Positions 32,158 through 46,314 are shown, counted from the stretch's first letter. The stretch is 64,000 nucleotides of DNA from Ashinkailepas kermadecensis (GCA_034440615.1 JAOTOM010002301.1:31001-95000); one strand, 5' to 3'. Notes: a model not told the origin generated them from the sequence alone. Numbers and translations: made by a program.

Positions 32158-33608
32158 CACCGGACCGCTGAGTAGCCGCTCAACACCGCGGGGAGGTGAC
32201 TGGACACGTGGACACCCGGGAGACGCTACAGCAACCCACCGGACCTCCGGGGAGCGGCTCAACACCGCGGGGAGGTGACTGGACACGTGGACACCCGGGA
32301 GACGCTACAGCAACCTACCGGACCTACGGGGAGCGCCTCAACACCGCGGGGAGGTGACTGGATACGTGGACACCCGGGAGACGCTACAGCAACCTACCGG
32401 ACCTCCGGGGAGCGGCTCAACACCGCGGGGAGGTGACTGGACACGTGGACACCCGGGAGACGCTACAGCAACCCACCGGACCTCCGGGGAGCGGCTCAAC
32501 ACCGCGGGGAGGTGACTGGACACGTGGACACCCGGGAGACGCTACAGCAACCTACCGGACCTCCGGGGAGCGGCTCAACACCGCGGGGAGGTGACTGGAT
32601 ACGTGGACACCCGGGAGACGCTACAGCAACCCACCGGACCTCCGGGGAGCGGCTCAACACCGCGGGGAGGTGACTGGACACGTGGACACCCGGGAGACGC
32701 TACAGCAACCCACCGGACCTCCGGGGAGCGGCTCAACACCGCGGGGAGGTGACTGGACACGTGGACACCCGGGAGACGCTACAGCAACCCACCGGACCTC
32801 CGGGGAGCGGCTCAACACCGCGGGGAGGTGACTGGACACGTGGACACCCGGGAGACGCTACAGCAACCCACCGGACCTCCGGGGAGCGGCTCAACACCGC
32901 GGGGAGGTGACTGGACACGTGGACACCCGGGAGACGCTACAGCAACCCACCGGACCTCCGGGGAGCGGCTCAACACCGCGGGGAGGTGACTGGACACGTG
33001 GACACCCGGGAGACGCTACAGCAACCTACCGGACCTCCGGGGAGCGGCTCAACACCGCGGGTAGGTGACTGGACACGTGGACACCCGGGAGACGCTACAG
33101 CAACCCACCGGACCTCCGGGGAGCGGCTCAACACCGCGGGGAGGTGACTGGACACGTGGACACCCGGGAGACGCTACAGCAACCTACCGGACCGCTGAGT
33201 AGCCGCTCAACACCGCGGGGAGGTGACTGGACACGTGGACACGCGGGAGACGCTACAGCAACCCACCGGACCTCCGGGGAGCGGCTCAACACCGCGGGGA
33301 GGTGACTGGACACGTGGACACCCGGGAGACGCTACAGCAACCCACCGGACCTCCGGGGAGCGGCTCAACACCGCGGGGAGGTGACTGGACACGTGGACAC
33401 CCGGGAGACGCTACAGCAACCCACCGGACCTCCGGGGAGCGGCTCAACACCGCGGGGAGGTGACTGGACACGTGGACACCCGGGAGACGCTACAGCAACC
33501 CACCGGACCTCCGGAGAGCGGCTCAACACCGCGGGGAGGTGACTGGACACGTGGACACCCGGGAGACGCTACAGCAACCTACCGGACCTCCGGGAAGCGG
33601 ATCAACAC
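32158..33608. repeat. 79-bp minisatellite, about 18 units
   Basis: The unit contains CGGACCTCCGGGGAGCGGCT, CAACACCGCGGGGAGGTGAC, TGGACACGTGGACACCCGGG and AGACGCTACAGCAACCCAC. Units are almost identical; repeated variants are CCCACC/CCTACC and ACACGTGG/ATACGTGG. A distinctive CGCTGAGTAGCC variant occurs in the first unit and again near 33192, which suggests copying within the array. Very CpG-rich. Confidence 0.99.
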
Positions 33609-34090
33609 CTCGTGGAGGATGAACTAATCGCGAGTACTCCGGCACAGGCGTTTTTATTCCAAGCGGTCGCGGTATAAATAGCTGAATGCTTCTCGGCATC
33701 CAGCACAGGGTAAGAACTACATGACGTGTGCCAAGCTTCATCCGTACGGTCTTGGCATCATGGCATGGTTAGCACATATTTTGTCGCAAAATGTAGCACA
33801 TGCACCGGTGAGGTTCAGAATATTCCGAGTTCTAACCAGCCGCAATGTCCTGCTCCTTATATCTTGAGATCAGTAGGCAGGTCCGAACGGCATTTGGAAT
33901 CGGGTAGCCGTAGCAACGGCATCGCATGGGTGAAGCTGCAATGTCCTGGACAAGGCCCAATTAGAGCAAACGAGATCAGCCAGCCAAAATGCAGCCAGTT
34001 TCGGCTGGCTGGGAAACAGGGCAGGTCTGTCTACAAAACTGTCCAACCGATGTGAACCGAACTTGGCAAAGCAAGGTCCATGTAGCTTTA
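33609..34090. other. No recognised gene; TATA-like box at 33673
   Basis: TATAAATAG at 33673-33681 is a canonical TATA-type motif, and GGGTAAGA about 30 bases later resembles a donor, but the implied first exon would be too short. No gene is supported. Confidence 0.3.
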
Positions 34091-36090
<2,000 letters not shown>

Positions 36091-36091
36091 C

Positions 36092-36262
36092 CGGCGGACG
36101 ATTCAGCGCTGCCGGCGGACGGCCCAGCGCCACTTCCGGACGGGACAGCGCCACTTCCGGACCGTCCAGCGCCACTTCCGGACCGTCCAGCGCTGCCAGC
36201 GGACGGTCCAGCGCTGCCAGCGGACGGTCCAGAGCTGCTGACGGACGGTCCAGCACTGTTCG
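36092..36262. repeat. 21-bp minisatellite, 8 units
   Basis: CAGCGCTGCCAGCGGACGGT plus C, alternating with CAGCGCCACTTCCGGACCGT plus C. It is a multiple of three, hence the Ser/Ala/Gly/Pro-rich frames. Confidence 0.95.
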
Positions 36263-37774
36263 TTTCCCGCTTAGCGCAGACGGTTCGTCGGTAATAGGTT
36301 CTTGGTAGATACTTAATGCATACATACAACACATAATTAATGAAAAACAAACGGTTATCACCATCAAGGCAGAAACATCGAACATTGCAATAAGATGTAG
36401 CCGTAGGCGTAGTGTCAACATCCACTAGGTTATGACACAACTTAGCGAAATATACAAATAGGCCTTGACACCCAAACACATTTTATACGACAAAAATCAC
36501 GCACTAAAGTTCGATCACACCAGGTGCTGAGCAGAAGACAGACGTGACTCCTGCGCATGAGCAATAATGATTTGACTGACATATCGTGATAAATTCTTGT
36601 AGTTTGGTTCTTCAACATCAGTTTCCAGCCAAAGCATACAATGTTACGATGCGAAAATATAATTCAACTTGACGTTCAACAAGCCTTAAAGTGTGGCTGC
36701 GTCGGGCGGAAACATAACCACTGTCAATCGGATTCGGGCGAGGTGTTTTAAACATACGGACATATAATCTGTCATACATGGGTAGCTCTTCCCGAGAGAG
36801 TTTGGAAACGTGGCTCGGCCTGATGGTTGCTTATTCAAAATAGCAGAGTTACTACGCACAACATAGTTATCTCACATGGTGAATATTTTTACTATTATAT
36901 TCTTCTTTCTATTATGTGCGTTGCCGAATAACTATTCCGTTATATTCGCATTATGTGACATATCCCCCTGAGATTAGTCAATTATTGTCTAGCGATCGAA
37001 TAGCTGTGCATTAATGCTCGTTTTATATCGCATATTGTCTTTAAGTAAGCCAATGTTTTCAGTGTTTCCGTTAATTTTTTAAGTGGTTTATAGAACTGAT
37101 AATCCTCAACAAATTCCACTTTGCTTGGATGAATGGAATGTGCTACAAACGTCGCTGGTGCTTTCATGAGCAGAATCGTCTTGTTCGTCGTAGTCTATCC
37201 TTCTGTAAAACTGGCCCGAGTCTCTGTTTGGCTTCGGATTACCCCCCACTCGCCGCGGTCGGTGGGGGATGAACCAGTACGATTCGACATACTTTCACTT
37301 CAAGGATGCCCTCACATTTAGGCAACGTGAAGGCATCCTTTAGCGACGAGCACCAGTCTTTCGCGCACGATCTGCTAAGTTCCACCGATCACATTTCCCG
37401 CATTGCATCGCTGGCATCCACAGCCTTCTAGTAGACATGTGCTCAAAGCACACACCCGATTTCGTAGTCAATACTCGCCAAAAGAAAGGAAGCCTCCTCA
37501 ACACCCTGAGCAGTTCATGCATATGGCTGGTAGGAAGTCCGATTATGATGTTAGTCTAGTGGGTGCCAGTAACAACGATTTTGTGTCAACTTATTGCCTG
37601 CGAGGGCGGAAGTCGGCCGACTTAGATCGACAAAGTTCTGACAATCTGAAGTTCAGAAATTGAGCGTGTCCCTTGCTCGTCTAAGCGATTTGTACAGGCA
37701 AGTAACTTTGCAGTCAGTTAAGCTGCAGCGATGCTGTTTCGCAGAAGGAATGCTCCCTGCTCTCCATTCGACAC
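36263..37774. other. No recognised gene
   Basis: About 1.5 kb, AT-rich. Contains the hairpin at 37302-37340. Confidence 0.5.
37302..37340. other. Inverted repeat, 14-bp arms
   Basis: AAGGATGCCCTCAC and GTGAAGGCATCCTT pair with one G·T and an 11-base loop. Confidence 0.8.
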
Positions 37775-37784
37775 GGGTTCAGCT

Positions 37785-37972
37785 GCACGTACCGGTACAT
37801 TGTTGATCCAGGTACCACTTCCACATACCGGTAACTTGTTGATCCAGCTACCACTTCCACGTACCGGCAATTTGTTGACCCAGGTACATACCACTTTCAT
37901 GTACCGGTAACTCGTTGACCAAGGGTACCACTTCCACGTGCCGGTATTTTTCTGACCCGGCTACCACTTCCA
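37785..37972. repeat. ~36-40-bp minisatellite, 5 units
   Basis: CCGGTAACTTGTTGATCCAG followed by CTACCACTTCCACGTA. Unit length varies. Confidence 0.92.
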
Positions 37973-38271
37973 AAAAGCAATGCAAGGAGTACAGCTGCCT
38001 CGACACGAAGGTCGCGGCTCGATTATCGTGAGGCGAACGTGCGTGGTTTCCCACCTCATCTAGATTCGTGCTCAATGGCGTCCTCTGCCTAATGTCAGTG
38101 CAGGGTTAAAAAGTCGTAACACGAAGCCACAGGGCCTGGCAAAAGAGTATTAAAGGGAATGCACAAGTGATTCTTCGTACTTGAGATATGCAAAGTGTTA
38201 TCCAGAAAACTTGTTATCTGTCCTAGCCCTATACATATAGCCTTCGAAGTGCTGGCTCCTCTCACCAACCC

Positions 38272-38343
<72 letters not shown>

Positions 38344-39690
38344 GACCACCTTGATGGTGACACAACAAGTACATGAGCTGGCAATCACTGCTCTGGAACA
38401 GAATAACATTAGTCGTCCATTTGACAGTGAGAAGTGCATGTGTAATATTCTGCATAATTTGTTTAACTTTGCGGTTCCTTCACCTTGGAAAATATGATGA
38501 GAAATGCGAGAAACCGTATATATTATTTGGTCCCATGCTAATTTATCGAACGGTGGTGCCATTTCTTCACGGTAACTCAATTCACAATATTTTGTGAGTG
38601 ATACTTTGAAGTCGCATTCGCGACTGGGACGATGGGACGATCGCACCATTCTAACCCTGACGCGGGCTCTCGGGGGCCCTCTCCTGCTTTTAAGGGACCA
38701 TAACAGTCATCAATAGCCTTGTCTAGCTCTCACCTCAGGGATATTTCAGCTCTGAGATGGGCCTTCAATGCTCGTTAATTATCAGGCTTAAAAGGTGCAG
38801 CATCGTGAGCATTGTGGGGAAGTGGTTAAATTGGCCTTTTTCATAGGTAAATGGCAACAAGAATGAAACGATTATATTTTGAGCTACTCGTGTAAAACAC
38901 ATCCGCAAGCGTAATGCAAAATCTGCCGAGTATTGCAATACACAGATCACATGAGGGCCGTTTTCATTTCCTTTCCAGGGATATTATCAATATCTGCATT
39001 GCATTCCAATCTAATCATTCTCACTTTTCGAAACTGACATGGAATCTCACATAGCTGTTCCCATGCTTGAGTGTTTCCAGTCCAACACATTAAGGTTTGT
39101 CTTGAACTTAAGGCTAACGGCATGTCTCTTATGCTAGTTGCGAGTAGTTGAAGTTACTATTCGTTACTCAGGTTGGCTCAAAAACGAGCTAACTGCAACT
39201 AGAGTTGGATTTATTTTGTACCGGTGTATATTTGCTGCTGTTTTACTCGTTCTTCCTTCCGTTCCAGTATGTTTTAGAGATGAGCATTCTGAATTTTGTT
39301 TAAACAGACGTTCATAATTTCCCCAGGGCATGTATGACTTGTGGAAACATTTTGAGAGAACAGTATCAGCGGTTGTACAATAATCAAGCGGCCCATAGTC
39401 TGCACTGCCCCGCAGGATTTATTCAAGTTGCAACTAAAAGCACATTTGATTAAATACATCGTCCGTGGCGAGCGTGTCTGATTGCATAGACAGATTCAGA
39501 ACACCACAAACAACATGTGAGCAATGCTAATAACTTCTTTCCATCCGTTCTGAATCAAAGTTGAACCATATCTACTGGCGTAGCCAAGAGGGTGGAGGCG
39601 AAGGGGTAATCTCCTCGCAGGCGGGTCCGAGGGGGCCCTGAAGGCGACCACCATGGGGGGACTGCAAGGCCCGCACCCCCACCCCCTCAG
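37973..39690. other. No recognised gene; (AT)n at 38275-38340
   Basis: AT-rich, with one (AT)n run of about 66 bases at 38275-38340. A good acceptor-like TTTCATTTCCTTTCCAG lies at 38962-38978 without a matching donor. From about 39590 the sequence becomes C/G-rich and approaches the LINE remains. Confidence 0.5.
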
Positions 39691-42147
39691 CGGCCGGCAA
39701 ACAGCTGACCGCTGACCTTGACCAGCTAGAGCACGAGCCACAACACTTCCTGACAAGACACCAGGGCCGGTTAATCTTAGCAGGGGACATGAACTGCGAC
39801 TTGCGTGTGACTGAGGGTTCCTCAGCCGGAGCCCACCCTATGAAAATGTTGCGTAGGTATTCCCTGATTCAATGTACCCACAAGCCAACTTACTGACTGT
39901 ACTGGTCAATTTCAGACAGCATTGCAACAAACTCAACACAAACTTTTACTCGAGCAGGGGTGGGGACGTGCTATTTTAGTTCGCACTAATTCGGTCGTGC
40001 TATATTTCGTGTGAAGTGATATCATCAAGCTCCCGTTAGCTTACATACCCGAAGCTGGAAGAGCATCGATATGAATGATCCGGGAACCACATTCGCTGGC
40101 GTAAGCTGGTCCCCTATGTTTTGCACAGACGATGTGAACCACCAGAGTGCTTATTTTCATCAATTCGTGACCCGTGTACTGGACATGCACGCCACTGTTC
40201 GCCGCGTGAGGTTGCGCAATCCCGACCCGCCGCCAATCACCAGCCAGACAAGGCGCCTTCTGACCAATCGGCGCGCCGCATATCGTGGAGGTGGTCACGA
40301 GCGGAACACAGGGAGCTGAACCGCCGTGCCCGCTCGGCCACTGCGTGACACCCGTGAGAGTATCGGGCGGCAGATGACCCGGCCTGGGCACGGTGTCATG
40401 TCATGTACAGATGCATGCGGAAGAAATCTCGTCTGAAAAGCCAACATGATGTTGACAAGACGAACAAGTGCTTCGCGGAGACTGGTGTTAGGACTGCGGC
40501 GGCCGTGGCGGCGCCCGGAGCCGCCGCCGCTTCCGAGCTGCCAGCGCGGCTGCCGAGGACCGACGCCGCCCGCTTTTCAGTCCAGCAGGCTAGCTCGGAA
40601 GAGCTCAGGTGTAAGATGGCCAGTCTGAACCCGTGTGGTGCGTGTGGCGCCGACAGTCTCTCAATGCGCTTTCTAAAAAAACGTTCCCACTCAATTTGGC
40701 ACGTCACGCTTTGTTTGATTAGCACTAGCTGGATCACCGGCATTGTTCCCGCCTCCACGAAAATTGCGATCATATAGCCTATATGCAAAGCATCTGGTTC
40801 TGTTTCAGATCCCACAAATTTCACAACTGTTTCACTTGTACTGGCGAAAATGATTGAACGTATTGTTCACTAGCAGCTATACGATTATTTCAATTCAAAC
40901 CATCTGTTTGCCAATGCACAACACAGGTTTCGGCGCTCTCATTTGACAGAAACTGCTCTCGTATCGGTCGCAGACAAAATACTGTAGACCATGGATAGAG
41001 GTGAAATTACCTTCTAGTGCTAATGGGCTGCAATAATGCTTTGCTGCTATTAAAATAATGCACGAAACATTAATCAGGAGACTTGAACTTTACGGAGTGG
41101 ACAGTACGTGGTTCCGCAGCTGCCTATCTGTACATGTCCAACGGGTGCGGCTTAGCACACGGCGAAGTGGACAAAAAGCAAGCCAATGTGTCCCTTTAAG
41201 TGACGAGTACTTGTCAGACACAGTTCCACATCCAATCGGAGGTTACCAGGGAACATCACTTGGTCCTGCATTTTACACCATATTTTCGAACGATCTCAGC
41301 CGTTATATTGATAACGGCATTGACGTCACGCAGTGCACTGATGCCACTCAGCTCGTTGTCACCAGTAAAGGAAGTAGCATTAGTAATCGCATTCGACGCA
41401 TGGATGCTGCTATAGAGACATTGCATGGCTGGTGGAGTCAAAATGAATTGAAATTTAAGGCGGAGAATATACCAATAATTGTACCAGGAACTCGCCAAAT
41501 GTTGCGTGGGTTACCTAAAGTCGCACTAAACATTTTGGGTGGCTCCACCGTACAGGAAAGCTAACGCGTAAGAGATCTGGTTGTAATATTGCATCACAAC
41601 TTGACATATGTACCACATGTCAGGAAAATCGTGTCAAAGTGCACCGAGGTGCTCATAGGACTGAGTCATGCCTGACACTGCATCCCTCGTGAGCTTCTTC
41701 CAACAATTGTGAACGGACTAGTGTTATCACGTATCTGATATCGCATATCGATCTATAACAACTTCAACTCAATGTGTGTACCGCATGCAACAATTTATTC
41801 ACTTCTCTGCGCGTGTAATTTCGGAGCGACGCCGACGCGATCATGTGAGCGACGTCATAGACGAACGTAAATGGTTGTCGGTTCGTAGACTCGCTGAGCA
41901 TCACTCGCTGTGTTTGCTGAAGAACGTTATGGTAATGGAAAGCTGGCGCAACAGCTTACTTGTCGACACTCTGCAAAACAGCGTAGCACGTGCCGAAGCA
42001 AGTAATTAAACGTGCCAAATATCAGAAAGGAGGCAGGGGCGACGATTTGCATACCGACGACCCGATGCTTTTAATTCGCTGCCATCGAACATACAAGAGT
42101 GCAGCATAGAAGCATGCAAATACAAGCTTAAGAAGCACCTGAGCTAA
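39690..42147 (+). pseudogene. Dead non-LTR retrotransposon (LINE), endonuclease to C-terminus
   Basis: Several frames in order recall a single ORF2-type protein. At about 39700-39900, RLILAGDMNCDL and LIQCTHKPTY match the DxN motif and downstream region of APE-type endonuclease. At about 40050-40340, TSQTRRLLTNRRAAYRGG and LNRRARSAT match the Arg-rich linker. At about 40570-40780 comes the start of the reverse transcriptase domain (SSEELRCKMASLNP...GADSLSMRFLKK...ITGIVPASTKIAII). Then LAKMIERIVH, RFRRSHLTETALVSV, MHETLIRRLELYGVDSTWFR (from 41058), GYQGTSLGPAFYTIFSNDLS (about 41240), and CTDA at about 41334 where active enzymes have a Y/FADD box. The C-terminal domain follows to GAxxYKLKKHLS-like text ending near 42147. 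Stops and frameshifts separate the pieces and the catalytic Asp pair is destroyed, so it cannot be active. The clade (CR1/L2/Jockey-like) is inference. The 5' end is missing or unrecognised. Confidence 0.85.
41058..41564 (+). pseudogene. Reverse transcriptase domain fragment of the dead LINE
   Basis: This 168-codon open piece covers RT motifs from the LYGxxSTWFRS segment through the QGxSLGP motif and the degraded catalytic box (CTDATQLVV) to the thumb-side motif (ETLHGWWSQNELKFKAEN). It is the longest uninterrupted coding remnant of the element. The second catalytic aspartate reads Ala and the Tyr/Phe of the box reads Cys, so polymerase activity is not expected. Upstream and downstream RT sequence continues in other frames. 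Confidence 0.9.
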
Positions 42148-42256
42148 GGGCAGGAAGAGAGGGTTTGTGATTGTAGAGAAGCATGTTTATACTTGACTAT
42201 AGCATGCTATATTTTCTATATATTTATTATACTTTCTATCGACCACGATATTTTCA

Positions 42257-42420
42257 GATACATAACACATCCTGAGCGGAGGTCGGAACGCAAAGCAACA
42301 CACGCGCATTCCATCGCAGCCGCCTTGCCTTTCAAATATTGCCGTCGACGCTGACGGTGCAAACATGAAAATCAGCGTCGGGAGCAGGCTTCAACTGCAG
42401 ATTTTGCAATAGCAAGCAGG
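42257..42420 (+). other. Candidate exon ending in a perfect donor
   Basis: GATATTTTCAG (AG at 42255-42256) could be an acceptor, and AGCAAGCAG|GTAAGTAT is a textbook donor. The roughly 164 bases between are more GC- and CpG-rich than the flanks. The frames are interrupted, so if real it would be a non-coding or first exon. Confidence 0.2.
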
Positions 42421-43226
42421 TAAGTATCCCGCTCCCGGATTCATTGGCGCATAAATAAAATACAACTTATACTGCTCAAATAAAATTAAAATCACACCGC
42501 ATAAATATCGGGAGGGTCAACACCAGCACCATGGGTGGAGAATCCGATTGGGTTGGTGTGGGGGACGAGGGTCCTCTCACACCGGGTGCCTCGTCTAACA
42601 TGCTAACCGTACCCCCCATTAGTCAAGTTGCATTTCCCATTGCTGAAGCATTATTGGGGTGGGGTGGGGGTGGGTGAACTCGAAGGTTAGAATGTCCACC
42701 CATTGACGTTAATGGTAGTCCCCCCCCCCCCCCCCGCAGTCTCGGATCCAAGTGAGATAAAAATATCCGGATTTAGTGGGGAAACGGGCGGTACCCCACC
42801 TATACACCTGCCCCCCACCCCCCACCCCACCCCACCCCACCCCTGTTTCGTCGCCTATGGCAGATAAAATAGAGTTGGTGATCTTCCTTGAGGGTCTCGA
42901 GACCTGCTAAATCCCCAGCTGCTCGACCGAGCGTAGCTGAACTTCGTTTAAAAAATCAACATCACCCATTTGTTGTGTACTGGCACTTCTCTCCACCAAA
43001 ATTTACACAACCTCCAACGTGTGTTATTACGAACGGTGTGCTGTGCTGTGCGGTACTGGTATCACCAGAGGTACCACGATTGCTGACAATCAACAGCCTT
43101 CGTGAAATATATACGATGCAATACCACACATCTTCCGTAATTTGTGACTAACAATCGATGTACTTCATATTTTGTAGTTTTATTGGCTTGTGATGTTAGT
43201 GAAATCACCTGTATAAATAATAATAG

Positions 43227-43268
43227 AAACGATGTATTGACATTGAATTCGATGTCAATACACCGTTT
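43227..43268. other. 42-bp near-perfect palindrome
   Basis: Two 17-base arms (AAACGATGTATTGACAT and its partner ATGTCAATACACCGTTT) surround TGAATTCG. Only two mismatched pairs occur over the full 42 bases, and the centre is GAATTC. Confidence 0.9.
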
Positions 43269-43744
43269 GTAACTTTAGTGAAATTGTCCTCAGATGATCT
43301 CCATTGTACTTTACTGACACGAGCGCATGAATAACCACGATGTGTGTGGATGTGCTTTTAATATATGTAGTATTGAAATTGTTGACGTCATATTCCTTCA
43401 ACTTCATCTTCCTACATGTCTACGCCTTCGTATCACTTCATTTTGGTATGGCTTCATCTTCGCATGCCTTTATTCCACACACCCTTCATATGAGAGCTTC
43501 AAATCGCCAAAGGGAAATTCCACTTGCTGGGACATATTGGTCATACATGGTCGTTCTGGATGAAAATAAATCTGTCCCGAAACCATCCAGTCTTCCTGCA
43601 CTATGTTGTTCTCGTGTTGCGTCCCGATCATCCTCGGCAAGCAAGCAATTTGGACTGGCAGCCACTTCACGTGCTGTGATCTATCCATTTCGCCGGTCTT
43701 GGAGCGTGCGAAGCCCCGTATGTCACCAACTTCGCCTCATTAAC

Positions 43745-43912
43745 CAGCCGAAGCGTTAGCTGATCGCAAGAAGTGGCTGGTGAAGGTCCCTCCGCGCCTG
43801 TGGAGGTCTGCTCAGCAGCTTCACCTCGTGAACAAGCCGAAGCGTTAGCTGATCACAAGAAGTGGCTGGTGAAGGCCCCGCTGCGTCTGTGGGGCTCCGC
43901 TCAGCGGCTTCC
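43745..43912. repeat. 90-bp tandem duplication
   Basis: AGCCGAAGCGTTAGCTGATC begins copies at 43745 and 43835. They diverge mainly in the distal GC-rich part. Confidence 0.92.
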
Positions 43913-44073
43913 CGAGTTCTGACAGCCGATTGTCATGGCACTCCATCGTGTACGTGGTGCGCACTTCCCGAGTTCTGACAGCCGATTGTCATGGCACTCC
44001 ATCGTGTACGTGGTGCGCACTTCCCGAGTTCTGACAGCCGATTGTCATGGCACTCCATCGTGTACATGGTGCG
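43911..44073. repeat. 56-bp minisatellite, 3 units
   Basis: CCCGAGTTCTGACAGCCGAT begins units at 43911, 43967 and 44023. It directly abuts the 90-bp duplication. Confidence 0.97.
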
Positions 44074-44867
44074 CACTCCGTCCAGCACTGGCGGCTGTGC
44101 TGACCGCAGTCCTTCAGTGACCTGGCGGCGGAGTCCGCGCCGCGTTCGCCGCCACAGCGGCAGCCGCAGAGCGGGCGACACGCGTCGCATCAGCCGGGGG
44201 AGAGCCACGGTCGTCTGCGCCGCGTCATCGAAAGAGGCCGTGCAGCAGCTTGCCAATACACGGCGGACGTGGTTGGTCACGGTCGGCGAATACCAGCGGG
44301 CAGCCGACACCGGCGACGCTGACGATCCGACGACGGTGCCGTATTTGCTTCACTCGCAAGGCGGTGTCGATGCGACTCTGTTCCATCACAGACCACAACG
44401 CGGACGTGTTCTCGTGGAGTCGGCCGTGGACCACGCGACGCCCACCACAGCCGTAACACGCGACGCCATATCGGTCCGCCACGGCTCCAACCACGTCGCG
44501 CCGGCGCTCGCCCCTCCTCGCAGGCGAACGCGTCGGGCGCACAATCGACGCCGCGTCGTCGTCCAACCGATGGATACAGCGATAACTCATCTGGCGCGGA
44601 CGGACTCATGCATACCTGACGCGGCGGCGCCGGTCGGCGGCGCGGCACGAGCGCCGCCGGGCCGGCGGACGCGGCGCCGGCAGACGGCGGATCGTCGTAT
44701 TCTCGCGCGATGGCCGTCGGAATATACGAGCGGCTATATCGGCTGGAGCACCGATCGCGATGGTGGCATGTTTTATGCAGGTTCGCCGGCCTGTGAGGTG
44801 GCAGCGACGCGGATCGTCTCGGTCAACCGGCTTCATAGCCGGCCACGGCGGCTCCCCAGCGGACTGA
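44074..44867. other. GC/CpG-rich stretch with long chance frames
   Basis: About 800 bases, very CpG-rich. Open frames of 304 codons (plus) and 121-123 codons (minus) overlap on both strands, a typical effect of few stops in GC-rich DNA. Arg/Ala/Thr-rich text without a domain. It could be a CpG island, but no promoter or gene is recognised. Confidence 0.4.
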
Positions 44868-46165
44868 GTAGGCTGACGCTGCTGACTGTAGTCACCGCTC
44901 CCTGAGCAGACTGAGTAGGCGGACGCTGCTGGCAGTGGTCACCGCTCCCTGAGCAGACTGAGTAGGCTGACGCTGCTGACTGTGGTCACCGCTCCCTGAG
45001 CAGACTGAGTAGGCGGACGCTGCTGGCAGTGGTCACCGCTCCCTGAGAGCAGACTGATGGATGAGTAGGCGGACGCTGCTGACTGTGGTCACCGCTCCCT
45101 GAGCAGACTGAGTAGGCGGACGCTGCTGGCAGTGGTCACCGCTCCCTGAGCAGACTGATGAAGTAGGCGGACGCTGCTGGCGATGTGGTCACCGCTCCCT
45201 GAGCAGACTGAGTAGGCGGACGCTGCTGGCAGTGGTCACCGCTCCCTGAGCAGACTGAGTAGGCTGACGCTGCTGACTGTAGTCACCGCTCCCTGAGCAG
45301 ACTGAGTAGGCTGACGCTGCTGGCTGTGGTCACCGCTCCCTGAGCAGACTGAGTAGGCGGACGCTGCTGGCAGTGGTCACCGCTCCCTGAGCAGACTGAG
45401 TAGGCGGACGCTGCTGGCAGTGGTCACCGCTCCCTGAGCAGACTGAGTAGGCGGACGCTGCTGGCAGTGGTCACCGCTCCCTGAGCAGACTGAGTAGGCG
45501 GACGCTGCTGACTGTGGTCACCGCTCCCTGAGCAGACTGAGTAGGCGGACGCTGCTGGCAGTGGTCACCGCTCCCTGAGCAGACTGAGTAGGCGGACGCT
45601 GCTGGCAGTGGTCACCGCTCCCTGAGCAGACTGAGTAGGCGGACGCTGCTGGCAGTGGTCACCGCTCCCTGAGCAGACTGAGTAGGCTGACGCTGCTGGC
45701 AGTGGTCACCGCTCCCTGAGCAGACTGAGTAGGCGGACGCTGCTGGCAGTGGTCACCGCTCCCTGAGCAGACTGAGTAGGCGGACGCTGCTGGCAGTGGT
45801 CACCGCTCCCTGAGCAGACTGAGAGGGGTTTTTGGCCCCTGAGCAGACTGAGTAGGCGGACGCTGCTGGCAGTGGTCACCGCTCCCTGAGCAGACTGAGT
45901 AGGCGGACGCTGCTGGCAGTGGTCACCGCTCCCTGAGCAGACTGAGTAGGCTGACGCTGCTGACTGTGGTCACCGCTCCCTGAGCAGACTGAGTAGGCGG
46001 ACGCTGCTGACAGTGGTCATCGCTCCCTGAGCAGACTGAGTAGGCGGACGCTGCTGACAGTGGTCACCGCTCCCTGAGTAGACTGAGTAGGCGGACGCTG
46101 CTGACTGTGGTCACCGCTCCCTGAGCAGACTGAGTAGGCGAACGCTGCTGACAGTCGTCACGGCT
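44868..46165. repeat. 47-bp minisatellite, about 27 units
   Basis: CAGACTGAGTAGGCGGACGC then TGCTGGCAGTGGTCACCGCT then CCCTGAG, spaced exactly 47. Variants alternate GGCGG/GGCTG and GGCAG/GACTG in a mosaic pattern. Small insertions occur near 45050-45065, 45155 and 45181, and a foreign GAGGGGTTTTTGGCCCC interruption at 45822-45838. Confidence 0.99.
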
Positions 46166-46314
46166 TCCGAAGTTGGCGTGCTGCTGCACAAAGATAGGTA
46201 GGCACTAACTCTTCCAAATTATGAATACTTACACGAAGCCATAGGAAGATTCGCGAACTTCATCATTGATGCAAAAATTCCTGGTACTCACGAGTTGGCG
46301 TTGCTTGTTGATGT

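Larger units (their letters stand above)
42148..43740. other. No recognised gene; C-rich tracts and a palindrome
   Basis: The LINE 3' untranslated region is probably in the first 100 or so bases. A perfect donor CAG|GTAAGT lies at 42420/42421. Poly-C at 42721-42736 and a CCCCACCCCACC tract at 42811-42844 follow, and a 42-bp near-palindrome lies at 43227-43268. Confidence 0.45.

Noticed and set aside
33673..33716. TATA box plus splice donor as a promoter and first exon
   Set aside because: The implied exon would be only a few bases long and no downstream gene is seen; kept only as a TATA-like motif.
43991..44905. 304-codon frame as a gene
   Set aside because: Frames are open on both strands in a GC-rich stretch, composition is Arg/Ala/Thr-rich, there is no domain, and the frame includes the 56-bp array.
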